This document shows positions 1 through 10,368 of a stretch of DNA of 64,000 bases, in pieces. The position numbers were made by a program, and so were the translations under genes. Under the pieces are notes generated by a model. It saw nothing but the letters and a program-made list of their open reading frames with translations, did not search any database and was not told the DNA's origin. Where the stretch lies: positions 1,975,001-2,039,000 of the forward strand of contig JADANN010000424.1 in NCBI GenBank assembly GCA_018806985.1, written 5' to 3'. Origin of the DNA: Angiostrongylus vasorum. Taxonomy: Eukaryota; Nematoda; Chromadorea; Rhabditida; Metastrongylidae. Position 1 is the stretch's first letter; each line of letters starts with the position of its first letter.

Positions 1-831
1 CTAATGGATTCGTCCTCGCACGCCTCACAAGAGGCGTCAAAGCCATTTATACAATTTTTATATTGTACCTAGGTGATCACGAGCGGTTACAAAATAACTG
101 GTATCAAATAGAATCCGCTAGAAATTCAATCATTGCCATCGATTTTTCTAGAACGGCCTTTTCAAATATCCTTTTATTGGTGCGCTTAGTTTACTATAAA
201 AACCAACTTAGAGGTAACATACTTTCACTAGCGTTATCGCTTGGGGCGTGGCTCCACCAGTAAACGTATACCCGGAGGCTACCGTTACATTGCCACATGA
301 AGTAGCCACCTGCAGAGCCAAAGTGTGTGATTCCTTGTTTCTCTCTGTTCCTACGCACACATCAGCGACAGTTTGAAATATGTTTAAACGCTCTCTTTGT
401 GTAAACGATAAGGCATGTAGTGAAGCACTGTGTTTTGCCTACTTGACCTTCAGCAGCACTAAATGATGTGGCTGCTTTTGGACGAATTAATTTGAAAATT
501 CGAGAAATGAATCCACTTTTTGTACAATTTATATTTAGTGAATTTGAGACACTTTGTTGTCCACTCATCAACTGAAAACACTTGCACTTGGTTGAGCCGA
601 AAGCTGTCATGGAAGCTCTCTAGAGCTAAAGTTCCCCCCATTGAACGTGCGACGATCCTTCATGGGCTTTATAACAAATTCGAAACAGTAACGACACCAT
701 TCTAGGATGACACCATCTGAGGAGAAAAATGCGACCATGATACAAGTGACAAGGACATGACGTCAGCCTAAATGGTAAAACTCATTAATAAGTAAACTTT
801 TTCTGTTTTATTGTTTTATATGACCCATCTT
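1..831. other. no supported gene
   Basis: I see only short overlapping open frames (60-80 codons) on both strands, with no recognisable domain, no convincing splice pairs and no repeat family that recurs in the window. Treated as intergenic or unrecognised old repeat. Confidence 0.4.
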
Positions 832-1182
832 CACGTCTACTATGCAGATACCAGCACTTCTCACATTCGATTCGTTTCCTCGTATCCATTGTCCAATAAG
901 ATCTTCCAACTTTAATGCGGGGCTTCGGTGGCTGCTTGAGGATTTCCATTTCATCTCGAATGTCGTTGAATGCTGGTAGAGCAATTCTCCCTAGAATTCT
1001 AAGATAGCAGGGCAGGAACGTTCCCAATTGGATTGCACAGAGTGATTTTTTCCCAGAAAAGTAAGTCCAGTACCAATTTTCAGACCCCGGAGGGATGAGA
1101 GACTTGGTTGGCCAGGAATGGAATCGAACTAGCCCCCACACTTGCGATGACGGACATCACTGCCACTTTGCTATCCGCCCCT
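832..1182 (-). mobile_element. tRNA-headed SINE-like repeat, family R4
   Basis: Read on the minus strand it begins with a tRNA-like head: an A-box-like TAGCAAAGTGG followed about 35 bases later by a good B box, AGTTCGATTCC. A body of about 270 bases follows and recurs at 8766-9035, 38505-38850, 44815-45125, 48835-49075 and 55930-56245. This is the best-preserved head in the family. An open frame of 118 codons on the minus strand is incidental. A tRNA-derived Pol III SINE is the most likely identity. Confidence 0.6.
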
Positions 1183-2385
1183 TAGTAAGTACCATAGCCC
1201 ATAAAAATACATAGTTTACATTAAACAACACCTGTATGAAATTGTAATCCGATATTTCTACAAATATTGTCAAAGTGTGATGATCAAATTCGCCTTGACA
1301 TTGAATTTCGTCTGGGCGCAGAAAAAGCATACATTGTCATTATGAAATTGTCAGCGAAAGCTCCCAAACTTGTTTTTAATAGTCTGTTAAACGTCTTGTC
1401 GAAACTAGATTTGAGCTCATTAGGTTGCCTTAGTTTGAAAGGATTTTGCTAGGAAATCCCTAACCCCCTTCGTTCACTTCTATGTGAGAAAAAATTTATT
1501 GCATTGCGTGTGGATATCCACCCCCAAAATACTAATTTTTGATGTTCATCGTTCGCTCACATGTTCTTTAGTAGGAGTTCCGATTTCGCTTTAAGCAGAG
1601 ATAACTTTGCAGGGAGCAGGTGCCTTAGAATTTCACAAGCAGGAGCATTCCTAGGACACTTTCGGTCTTTTCATGAAATACCCTGTTAAAGGTGATTGCC
1701 ATGGCAGAACAGAGCATAGAGGAACGGTGAGACGCCTAAAAACGTTACTTAGAAGAATATTGCAAATGAATGAGACATCACGCGCACTACATGGGCAGCT
1801 ACCCCCGGGAATCTGTCTGTGTAGCCATTCCAATCAATCTGCTTTTTCCAGTGAGAACCTGTGAGTCATTAATGAAACCGCTTTGTTTGTTCACTTTCAT
1901 TTGGAGCTATGTGGATGACATTGTAATTATTCCAAAATGCAACACCCAATTTACCCAAGTTTTCGTGCCTATGTCGCACTTTTTTTTCCTGTTGGGACCG
2001 CTTTTTATTTTATACAGTAGCTGGCGTGTTCAGTGTTGTTCTATGCTCCACCCCATTTCGAACCTTTTCGTGGTTAATTATTTCAGTATTTGCAATGTAT
2101 AACCCTACTGCAGCAGTTTCCCATGGAAAACTTAACAGTTCTATGTGAGATGAAGGCACTTTGTCTAACAATACAAACATATTTCGACTAGCCTTGACTC
2201 TGCATGGTGACACGTTGTTGTGCTACTTGGTTTGAACTATCGAGTGTTCCTTCCTCTTCTTAGATGGGAAGTGGGCTAATTCTGTCATCATTGATACAGA
2301 CTAACTTCTTTTCTGGCCTGTCAAGAAGTAAGAATATTGAAAAGGCTCACGAATATGTGGCCTCGTAAACTTTTAACTTTCGGTT
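1183..2385. other. no supported gene
   Basis: Only short frames without recognisable content. No repeat family shared with the rest of the window was noticed. Confidence 0.35.
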
Positions 2386-2456
2386 TTGATCAAGTAATTC
2401 TTCGTATTCTTGTTGAGCAAACACGAGGTGTTATTTTTATTCTTTATTCACGAACA

Positions 2457-2493
2457 AGCTGACGTTTCGGTGGACTTCGCCTTACTCAGAGCC
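2457..2493 (-). ncRNA. hammerhead-like motif, one core base changed
   Basis: On the minus strand GGCT, a core-like CTGAGTA, a stem-loop, GAAA, then CGTCAGCT. The core normally reads CUGANGA, so the G before the final A is replaced by T here. It is the mirror copy of 2696-2732 and is probably inactive. Confidence 0.45.
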
Positions 2494-2695
2494 GCTTTCT
2501 GTGAGTTTTCCACTGAGCATGTCGCGTGGAGACCAACCACACAGAATTCACATGGAAGCGTAATGTCATAATAGACATAATGATAATGGTAACGATACAC
2601 ATAATGATAATGGTAATGATAGACATTACGCTTCCATGCGAATTCTTTGCGGTTGGTCTACACGCGACATACTCAGTGGAAGACTCACAGAAAGC

Positions 2696-2732
2696 GGCTC
2701 TGAGGAAGGCGAAATCCGCTGAAACGTCAGCT
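2696..2732 (+). ncRNA. hammerhead ribozyme-like motif (PLE repeat)
   Basis: GGCU, core CUGAGGA, one A, a stem II GGCG/CGCU around a five-base loop, then GAAA, CGU, C and AGCU. Stem I (GGCU with AGCU) closes the motif. Stem III would be only ACGU, which is self-complementary, so cleavage may need a dimer, as reported for minimal type I hammerheads of PLEs. Confidence 0.6.
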
Positions 2733-2840
2733 TGTTCGTGAATAAAGAATAAAGTAACACCTCGTGTTTGCTCAACAAGGATACGAAGAATTACTTGATC
2801 AATGCCGGATTTAATAGAAAGTCGGACGTGGGATTTGGGT

Positions 2841-3519
2841 TTTGGTTTTCCAATCTAACGATCGTGTTTTCAAATCTGCTAACGCAATTACGCAGATAAT
2901 AACCAGATATGTTAGAGAAGCTGTAGGAACTGATAAAGAGGCATTCCGTGCAAGGGCAGGAAATCCGTAGGCATTCGCTTTAATTATTATTCAAAGATCA
3001 CTACAATGTTTCGTGGCCCTATGAATGCTTCTTTCTACAGATAACCAACTCTGTTTGTCATACCCATCCATGCCGATATCATGTACTCAAAGTTCGAACC
3101 ATTCCCACTATGCACCTCATTATCAGATTTCTCACAGCACTATGTGAATTCTTCGTTGCCCTCATTAATTCATGTAATCTTCTAGTGAAGCATTCTTCGA
3201 TACGTGCGGTTTTCTCTTCATGCATCAATTTCATGTTAGCTCGCCATCTCTAGCTTTACTAGCAAACAAATTCCACATGCTGCACAACATTATAGATAAC
3301 CGTATCCATCCAGTATCAACTCATATCAGTAGCCATACAACGCAACATCCACAAGTTTTTGAATCATCCCGCTTACTTTCTCTTCTCATTGTTTGTCACC
3401 GATCACAATGAAGAGTAGTACGTAATTAAGCAGATAACTTAGCTATAACAGGATTTCCACCTGTGTTGCACTGGAAAAGTAGAATAATAAATCTGTTAAA
3501 CTGTAATATGATGGTAAAC
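2841..3519. other. no supported gene
   Basis: Short unrecognised frames only. Confidence 0.35.
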
Positions 3520-3665
3520 TAGAGAAAGGCAAGGCAAAAAGCCTCAACGGCGCTGTCGATGACACGTGAGCCCTCGGAAAGCGTTGTCACGAGCTCGAAG
3601 CTCACGGTCATGAGTTTTGCTCATATCTTAGGGTCATTGTGGCTTTCATATAATGACTGAAAAAC
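3520..3665 (+). mobile_element. old copy of SINE-like family R3
   Basis: Retains AAGGCAAGGCAAAAAGC, the CGAGCCC/CGGAAAG segment and the end CTCATATCTTAGGGTCATTG of family R3, which is better preserved at 7925-8210 and 22645-22885. Strongly diverged. Confidence 0.4.
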
Positions 3666-4204
3666 GTGAATTAAATACTTACTTTCCATTATAAAACGCT
3701 GTATATCAGAAATTATTCTCCATACATAGGAGTAAGTGACTTTTTATGCTCAACTCCTGCGAACGCCATAATACGACTTCGGTCACAAATAAAATTTGAA
3801 AGAAAAAATTACTCCGCCAAAAAATATTTCTTGGTTCTCAAGTTCCTGTATATTAGAATAGTCGAAATTCTTCTCCGAGCCCAGAAAAAAGCGGCTCAAC
3901 ATTTTTTTTCATTTCTTCGGAAGGTTCCAGAGCTGCAATAATTATGACCCTCGCAATGAGCCCCTTTCGATGTTCAGCTTAACCACGTGGCTTTGTAATG
4001 CCCATCAAATCCTCTATGGCAACATAAAGATTTGCTCGCCATTTGCAATATCTCATAAAAGTCTGTCGTGTGATCCTGCTGTTTTTCATGCGGTGGTATT
4101 TTTCAAGCATCTTGCACAGTAATTATCGCTTTGCAGTGTAAACTGTGCAACCAGTTGAATTGGCTGTTAATTCGTCTTCCTTGCAGAATCGGCGGATCGC
4201 CACA
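3666..4204. other. upstream region of receptor-like copy 1
   Basis: No coding sequence recognised. It lies directly 5' of the putative start codon at 4205 and would hold any promoter, but no motif can be named. Confidence 0.3.
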
Positions 4205-5234
4205 ATGGACTACTTCTATCCTAATGCACCATTCTCGCCTACTTCGCCGTCATACTTTTCTCCTACAGAAATGTACTACTTCCGAATAATGATGATGGTG
4301 ATGGCTTCACTCTCTACTGCCATGCACGCTATATTTATACTGGTGAATTATTGAGGGTTTGGGCACAATTTTTTCCCTGAAAATCTCGCGGACACTTTGC
4401 TTTTTGGCAACTGCGTTCCTGCGGAATGTTTTTGCCATTGTTCTTGAAATGCCCTTAAGGCATTCTAAAGATTTTTTAACAAACATTTAACATTTTGACG
4501 ATATTGTTTTATGAAAGAATTCCTTTTAGAGTATTTGGAGACTGTGTGGCCTCGGCGCCTCCTCGGCATACCTTGTGCTTGGTTCCACAGCATTCCTTGG
4601 CTTGAGCCAATCATTCAGCACTATGCTCAGCACTCTGCTTGGATTCATTGGATTGAAGTGGTTTGACTGCGTCATCGTGTGGCTCGTTAGTCATTAGTTA
4701 TTTTTGTTGCAGTTCATGCGGTCAAATAGTTTACTATGTGTCATTCTTTTCTAAACAATATAAGACCAGTAATTGTTTATGTTAAGACATATGTTGTCGT
4801 TTCGCAGTTGTCGAATGCTTTCCATAGACCTTCTCTTTATATAACGGCTTTGTTGCCCATGTTTGCGGATCATGCATGTGAAACGTTGTAGTTCTCAATT
4901 GACAATGAAGCTCAATATTTTCTCCTTATCCGTCGACGAACCCACAGCACAGATTTTCATCATGTTCCTTCGTGGCGATGCGGAACCCTGCTTTTCTGTG
5001 TTCCTCCTTCCTTTATTTCTGGTTTTTTTTAATAGTCAATGAATAAGGCTGGTCTAAAAGAGATAATGGATGTATCAAGTTACATTCTTCTACCATCACA
5101 GATGTCAGGGAGGAGTGTTCGTTGCGACAGAATTGAGTATGTGTTTTATCCACTTATACCTACTTCTACAACGAATTACGTGCATATTCTTCCCATTGAG
5201 AGTCAACAAAATAATATGCCTTCCAGTGGTTTTA
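4205..5234 (+). pseudogene. multi-pass membrane receptor-like gene, copy 1, 5' exons
   Basis: Three exons. Exon 1 (4205-4342, 46 codons) starts with ATG, has a Pro/Ser/Tyr-rich head with YFSPTEMYYF, and runs into a hydrophobic segment ending HAIFIL before GTGAAT. Exon 2 (4530-4685, 52 codons, after TCCTTTTAG) reads SIWRLCGLGASSAYLVLG and a second long hydrophobic stretch ending VIVWL before GTTAGT. Exon 3 (5102-5234, after CATCACAG) ends at a strong GTAAGT donor. Its middle is shifted by +1 and later -1 against copies 2 and 3, so about 12 codons read differently. The same exons in the same phase occur at 53315-52530 and 39154-34060. The layout (TM segments, several short introns, dispersed copies) suggests a nematode serpentine chemoreceptor; the exact family is not assignable by eye. 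Probably continues at 8571. Confidence 0.6.
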
Positions 5235-5828
5235 GTAAGTATTTTAGAATCATTTTTTAAAACATTCTGCTGTTTAGTTATTATGAAGCACATGAAGTAT
5301 TAATTGGTAAAAGGCTGAGAAAATCCAGTGGTGAAGATGAAGAAAATACGTGTGATCAGTGCCATTAAAGGCTAGGACTTGCTACAGCGGTCTCTGATGG
5401 GAGCTCTTCAAAAGACCAAACTATTTAGGTGCCTTTCAAACTAAACAAAGCTTTTATTAAGTGACAAGGAAGGTTCAGTTGTAAACAGAGTATATTAAAA
5501 AGCAGTAATCAAAAAACAAGCCTTCTTCGGTGTTGTGAAGGGAAATTAAACTGATTGCGTAATTACCCTCGTTCCGAATTTGTTCCTATTACTCTGATAG
5601 CAAGGTTAATAAGGATCACTTAGTCATCCAGAAATCGTTTGCAGCTGCCAACACTGCTGTTTTATGTAAGCAACCTACATCTTGACGCGTAGCTTACAAG
5701 ACGTGCATCTTCTTGCATACCTCTCTACTAATCTTCTCTTCCATACATTATCATGTTATCTTACTTCATACTGCTTTTTTTACATGTTCCTTCTTCAATG
5801 GGAATTCATTTAGATATCAATAATAGAT
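5235..5828. other. intron or spacer in copy 1
   Basis: Lies between exon 3 and the next recognised repeat. No further exon could be matched to the other copies. Confidence 0.3.
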
Positions 5829-6113
5829 GGGGCGCGTGTGACGCAGTGGTTGGAGGCGCCCTTACGATACACATGGGATCCATCTCCTCGCCCGTGGCTC
5901 ACTAAGCCTTCCATTCTTCCAGATTCGGCAAATTGGTACCAAACTTGTCTGAGAGGACAGAAGCTGGCTCAATACATCGGTAGAGCACAGCGAGTCATTG
6001 TAAAAGCCAGATATGCATTCAATCATCTCGGACTTGAAGTCCAATACATGGCGCATCCCTCACGGATTGATCAAGTCCGCGAGCTTCATCCTTTCTATCT
6101 TTTTATCAATCAT
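5829..6113 (+). mobile_element. tRNA-headed SINE-like repeat, family R2
   Basis: Starts with GGGGCGCGTGTGACGCAGTG, an A-box-like tRNA head, then a B-box-like GGATCCATCTCC, and continues through a conserved body (CAAATTGGTACCAAACTTGTC, ATACATCGGTAGAGC). Other copies are at 8191-8420, 12164-12392, 12781-13062, 19130-19335, 43433-43711 and 58900-59190. It sits in the large intron of receptor-like copy 1. Confidence 0.65.
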
Positions 6114-7231
6114 CGATATAAATTTTCACAGTCTAAACCACACAATGCGGCTTGATGCTGCGAATGCTGTTTATATTTTAGAAGAAGAACATGCTTCGAT
6201 GATGTGTGAAATTGTCGACGTGGTCTCAGTGATGCGTTTTTGCTGCTCAGCCGAACCATTTTTTCTCTTTATGTTGTTTTCCATATTCAGTGAGCGTCCT
6301 CAGTTCACTTAATTCACTCATTTCGCCCAGTTACGTCTAATTTTTCTTCAAGAATGGTAGTTTTGGTTGATGGGGACGTGCCATCGTGTTATTTTACAAT
6401 GCAAAGGAGGGGTGAAGTACACTGAGAAGCATGCGACACTTCGGCTACTTCCCTGTTGTGATGTTAATAGGTAGATGGAAAGCGTGTGTCTTCGTTGCGT
6501 ATTTATGAAATAGTTAGATAAAGTCGCTTTCTGTGAAGGCGCTACCTTTTCTTCGACGAACGCTGAAAAACCAATTTTGTTTTGACACCGTCTACAACCA
6601 CACATTTCCCGCAGACTTTGACGAAGGTGCCTCTGGTTTGCATGTGAAACATTCAACAAGATCTCTTTGGGAATCCTACTTGTCCAATTGGACCACCGTC
6701 ACTTCAGTTTTTAATACGTGCCATCGGAAATTTTTTTGTGAATGGGTTTTACGAGACACTCAACAGCCGGGCGATAGCTGATGAGATTTCTCTGCTTAAA
6801 GTTCTCCATTGGTCAGAGATATTACCACCCTAAGGTCACGTTTTCATATTCGAGTCCAAGAGTTCACGTGCTCAGGGCGAAGAACGCCATGCTTGTTCAT
6901 TAATGGAATGGTGCCTTGTTTCGCGCAATTTGTCGACCTCATAGTAAACAATCTGGATTGGTTTTCTTACCTGGCTCTTCAAGAGTTTGCCAGAGAGTTG
7001 CGGAACTAAAAAGATCCGAGTAGACTTTTCTGTTTAGAATTCTATATCGGAAGTTAGCAATTAGTTACATGCTGTATGAATGCCGCAGAGCGACTTATCA
7101 GTGAAATTTGCCACCGATGACGTGATTAAGATTCTCTCCAAAATGTTCCCATTATAAAAAAGCTCTGATTTCCCTTTTTATAGCATGATAAACGTTCATT
7201 TCAAAGTTTTCGAAGTCTATCAATTTTTTTC
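6114..7231. other. no supported gene
   Basis: Open frames up to 103 codons on both strands, none recognisable. Within the putative large intron of receptor-like copy 1. Confidence 0.3.
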
Positions 7232-7400
7232 ATGTGTTCTTATGAAATGATCTCGTTGGGCAGATGCGAGTTTGGTGAAAGTTGTCGTTGTTGTTGTTGT
7301 TCTTGTTCTTGTTGTTGTTGCTCGATGGCTGATGTTTCGGCAATTTCGCCTTCCTCAGAGCCGCGCTGTTACGAGTGGGGCTCAAAATTTATCAAAAATT
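7232..7400 (-). mobile_element. PLE-type terminal repeat with short GTT run
   Basis: On the minus strand: a hammerhead-like motif, then GCCATCGAGC, then about 15 CAA-type triplets, then a flank (GATCTCGTTGGGCAGATGCG) resembling the flank of the giant array at 34316-34372. It is therefore a small relative of the element at 34316-38075, with an unexpanded triplet run. Confidence 0.6.
7327..7363 (-). ncRNA. hammerhead ribozyme-like motif (PLE repeat)
   Basis: On the minus strand CGGCU, core CUGAGGA, stem II GGC/GCC, GAAA, CAUC, AGCC. Stem I is GGCU/AGCC. The stem III bases read ACAU rather than the self-complementary ACGU of other copies. Confidence 0.5.
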
Positions 7401-7589
7401 CTTTCTACCTTAACAAATTACTAAATGAACTTCTCGTTGGTAGTGTTCAAAAGTTCATATATCGCCAATCGGCGAGATGGATAACTAGTTGTATGCGAAA
7501 AAGTGTTTACCACAGACTTAGAGCGAGTTTGTATGATTAGACGTAACGTTGGTAAGGTGTCCTCTTGATGTGCTGGTCATGCACTTACA

Positions 7590-7905
7590 TGGATACTTGG
7601 ACCCATCCTCACTGGTTGTGCTGGCCGTGGCACATTCTTCATTGTTCGGAGTTTTGCTGGTATAGCGACTGTGGTTCCCAGGAGTCCCGAGGTCAGTCTG
7701 GCCAAAGTTTGTCAGGTCCACCATAGGCAGTCGCCGTCTTTGAGGATCAGAGCGACATTTGCCGCCATGCGACTAGTTTGATACCAGGACGGCGGTGGAT
7801 CCTGGTATTGGTTTACTCTTGTCTGGGCCTCGTGATTGAAATGTCGGATTCCTTCTCAGCTTCACAGACCCTGCGAGCGAATGATTCCCTTTACTGTAAG
7901 TCGCA
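7590..7905 (+). repeat. dispersed repeat family R1
   Basis: About 320 bases shared with 40635-41030, 55165-55550 and, inverted, 42288-42600 and 63165-63525. Landmarks are CATCCTCACTGG, GTCAGTCTGGCC, GCGACTAGTTTGATACCAGG and TGGATCCTGGTATTGG. It has no coding capacity that I recognise. Class unknown. Confidence 0.6.
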
Positions 7906-7924
7906 CTCACTAAATACACCAATC

Positions 7925-8210
7925 AATAAAACGGTTAAGATTGTGATTATAAGTAAAAGCCTCAGCTTAACTAGGTTCATTGCCGATTTGGGCTCTTCAG
8001 ATCGATCCCGCTGACGGGTGATTGCTGACGGCAGAGATCGACAGAACTAGCTGAGAGAAAGGCGAAACAGAAGGATCCTCTTGGTGTAGTGGTGAACGCA
8101 TTACTCCCCGGAAAGGACAATACCGCGTTCGTTCCCCCACCGTAGACACTTGCGGTGCGGAGTTTTGCAAATATCTCAGCATCATTGAAGTTATATTTCA
8201 TTAAGCATAA
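7925..8210 (+). mobile_element. tRNA-headed SINE-like repeat, family R3
   Basis: Holds a tRNA-like A box (TTGGTGTAGTGGTGAACGC) and a B-box-like CGTTCGTTCCCCC, a leader with GACGGGTGATTGCTGACGG, and a tail ending CAAATATCTCAGCATCATTG. It directly abuts R1 on the left and R2 on the right. Confidence 0.6.
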
Positions 8211-8420
8211 TTTGGAGGTGATTGAATAGCCATCTGGAATTTACATTGACTCGCAGTGGCCTACCGATGTATCGAGCCAGTGCTACTATCCTCCCAGACA
8301 GGTATGGTACCAATTTGCCGACCCCGGAAGGATGGAAGGCTTGGTGGGCCATGGGCGCGGTGATCGATTCCACATGTGTGTTGCAGGACGCCTCCAACCA
8401 CCGCGCCACACGCGCCCAAG
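8191..8420 (-). mobile_element. SINE-like repeat, family R2
   Basis: Inverted relative to 5829-6113. The tRNA-like head lies at the right end (GGCGCGGTGGTTGGAGGCG on the minus strand) with a B-box-like GGAATCGATCACC. The 3' end is shortened and runs into R3. Confidence 0.6.
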
Positions 8421-8570
8421 TACATGCAACATCAATTACTTTAGAGAAATAACAGACTGCTTTAGAAAAGTGATTCTTCAGTCAAGGAAGTAAGCGAAAA
8501 GCATGAGTGGAACGCAAATCTGGGGCCTTTCCGTCATGCTTTTTAGTTAATATAACAATTCCAATTTCAG

Positions 8571-10368
8571 ATTTGCTCTTTCATGGTTTTCTTACTTTAC
8601 GCTACTGTGATTGCGTTATGTCTGAGCTCATATGCCGCCGTGGCTTTTATTCCAGAACACACTACTTACGTTTATTTAGTAAAAAGTCCGTTTGCCCGAA
8701 TTCTTTCGAGGTGAGCACTTTTTAATTACCTCATATTTTTAACATAACCCGTCCATCAGACATACTATCCGGGTCCCAGCATTCGATTCGTTTCCTCATT
8801 TCCAACATCCACGAAGTTCTTTGAACTTTTACGTGTTCCTTCGGCCTCTGTTTGGAGATTTTTCCCTTCGTCATGAATGTCGTTGAATGCTGGTCGAATC
8901 GGTACTACCTGGACTACTGGTGCAGCCGGGATAAAGCGTTCCCACCTGTATTGCAGATAGTGATCCCTTCCCCAACGAATACAATACCAATTTCCCAATC
9001 CCGGAAGGGTGGCAGGCTTGCTGAGCGCGAGTGGTTACTTCATACTTTATCTCTATGAAAGCCGCGACATAACTTCAACAGAATTTCCACATAATTTCTC
9101 TGGTCGAATTGCAAACATTTCATATCTCACCTTAATTTTCAAAGATGTTTACTACTAATTTTGCGCTAAGCAATTGCTCGTGAAATTGATGGAGTCCGAT
9201 TGCTAATGTTCACGGGATTTCTTCTTTGCTACGATGGTATCTCGCATATTGAATATCCTTCGTCCAGTAGTGAACAATTTTGGGTGGCCTTTCCTTGACG
9301 CAATTCAGGAGTATGGTGAAAGGTTGTGAAATGGAGAGGATCCGAGTGCATTTCTTTAAAAACTGACTCTGTTTATTTTGTATGGGATGGTATGGGTTGC
9401 AAGGAAAATTTCATAACTTTTTTAGGTTTCTAACGGATGCGTTACTGTCTGCAGTTGTGGTGTAATTTTCCTACTGTTATGCCACAGCACAGTAATTCTA
9501 TAGTATTATCGCCTAGGTCTTGGTCAGTGAAGTATCAGAAAGACTTACAACACCTTCATCGATTGTTAAACAAACATGAGGTTGATGAGAAGATTTGTTC
9601 TTCCTACGTCTTCTACTTCTTCGGAGCCGAAGTTCCAATTGTCAACAGCTCATCATCTTCGCAATGTGGCAGTTCGTTGTTGCACCGAGTCGAATCCCGT
9701 CGAGTCTGAAGATCTGCAACAGCTGTTCCAGACATTGGGGGAAAAATTCCGTGTTCTGTGAACGTCAATTAACGACACTGCATCCGCAGATCAGAAAGGA
9801 GAAAGCTCTGCTCTACCAATACATGTTTATGCTTCTTCATACAACGGTGGCACGTTGTCTCGGAGAGACCGGAGTGGAATTCGTGGATACCAGAAATTGC
9901 AAGAATAATTTTAACATAGACAAAGCATTTTTAAAGCGGTTTTAAGACCCTCCAATTTTCCTTGTTCGAACTCTATTAAGTCTTTAAAAATCAGCATTTA
10001 TTGACACTGAAATGGTTACCCACGTCCTTTTTCAGGGCTAATCAGATTACGAATTATTGTGTGACGTTATCAAATACTATCGTTTATCCCTCACTGTTGC
10101 TAGTTCTGAAATTTAAATTGAAAGCCTCTCAAAATTCGAAGGAAGAGATGAGGCTCACGTCACAGGTAAATTACTTCACATTTGGTTCCAAGAACTTATT
10201 TACAACGGAGTCTACAGGTAGCTCTATCCGTTGGAGTAGAAGTGCTATTTTTCTTGCTATGGGAGTTCTGCACTGCTCGAGGAGGTTTGCAGATTTTTTA
10301 TCTACAACGTTTCCGGCGTATGGTATTACAACGCTGTTACATTGCCTTATTTTATGATGAACAAGTTA
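8571..10368 (+). pseudogene. multi-pass membrane receptor-like gene, copy 1, 3' exons
   Basis: Three exons match copies 2 and 3. First (8571-8710; acceptor CCAATTTCAG, donor GTGAGC) encodes a transmembrane segment, FLLYATVIALCLSSYAAVAF. Second (about 9995-10165) reads RANQITNYCV and a TM segment, ending KEEMRLTSQ before GTAAAT. A 52-base intron follows. Third (10218-10368) reads VALSVGVEVLFFLLWEF and ends YYNAVTLPYFMMNKL before GTTCCT. It has one base more than the frame allows, in the T6 run near 10290; past it the conserved frame returns. This is either a disabled gene or an uncorrected homopolymer error. An R4 repeat lies in the first of these introns. TM5-TM7 of a serpentine receptor is the likely identity, inferred from hydrophobicity and order, not from a search. 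Confidence 0.65.
8766..9035 (-). mobile_element. SINE-like repeat, family R4, head missing
   Basis: Matches the body of 832-1182 (CATTCGATTCGTTTCCTC, GAATGTCGTTGAATGCTGG, CAATTTCCCAATCCCGGA) but stops before the tRNA-like head. It lies in an intron of receptor-like copy 1. Confidence 0.55.

Larger units (their letters stand above)
2386..2840. mobile_element. fold-back PLE terminal-repeat pair
   Basis: Two copies of the same PLE terminal repeat lie head to head. The left arm (about 2386-2586) is in minus orientation and the right arm (about 2612-2808) in plus orientation, with a short ATAATGATAATGG-type spacer. The arms match almost base for base: GATCAAGTAATTCTTCG near the left end and its complement near the right end. 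Each arm carries a hammerhead-like motif and an AATAAAGAATAAA stretch. The right end continues for about 35 bases (TTAATAGAAAGTCGG), which recurs at the ends of the PLEs at 30536 and 32567. No coding part remains. Confidence 0.75.

Noticed and set aside
9560..9680. Possible hammerhead-like site (TACGTCTTCTACTTCTTCGGAGCC)
   Set aside because: Only a loose resemblance to the complement of the PLE end. Core and stems cannot be formed.
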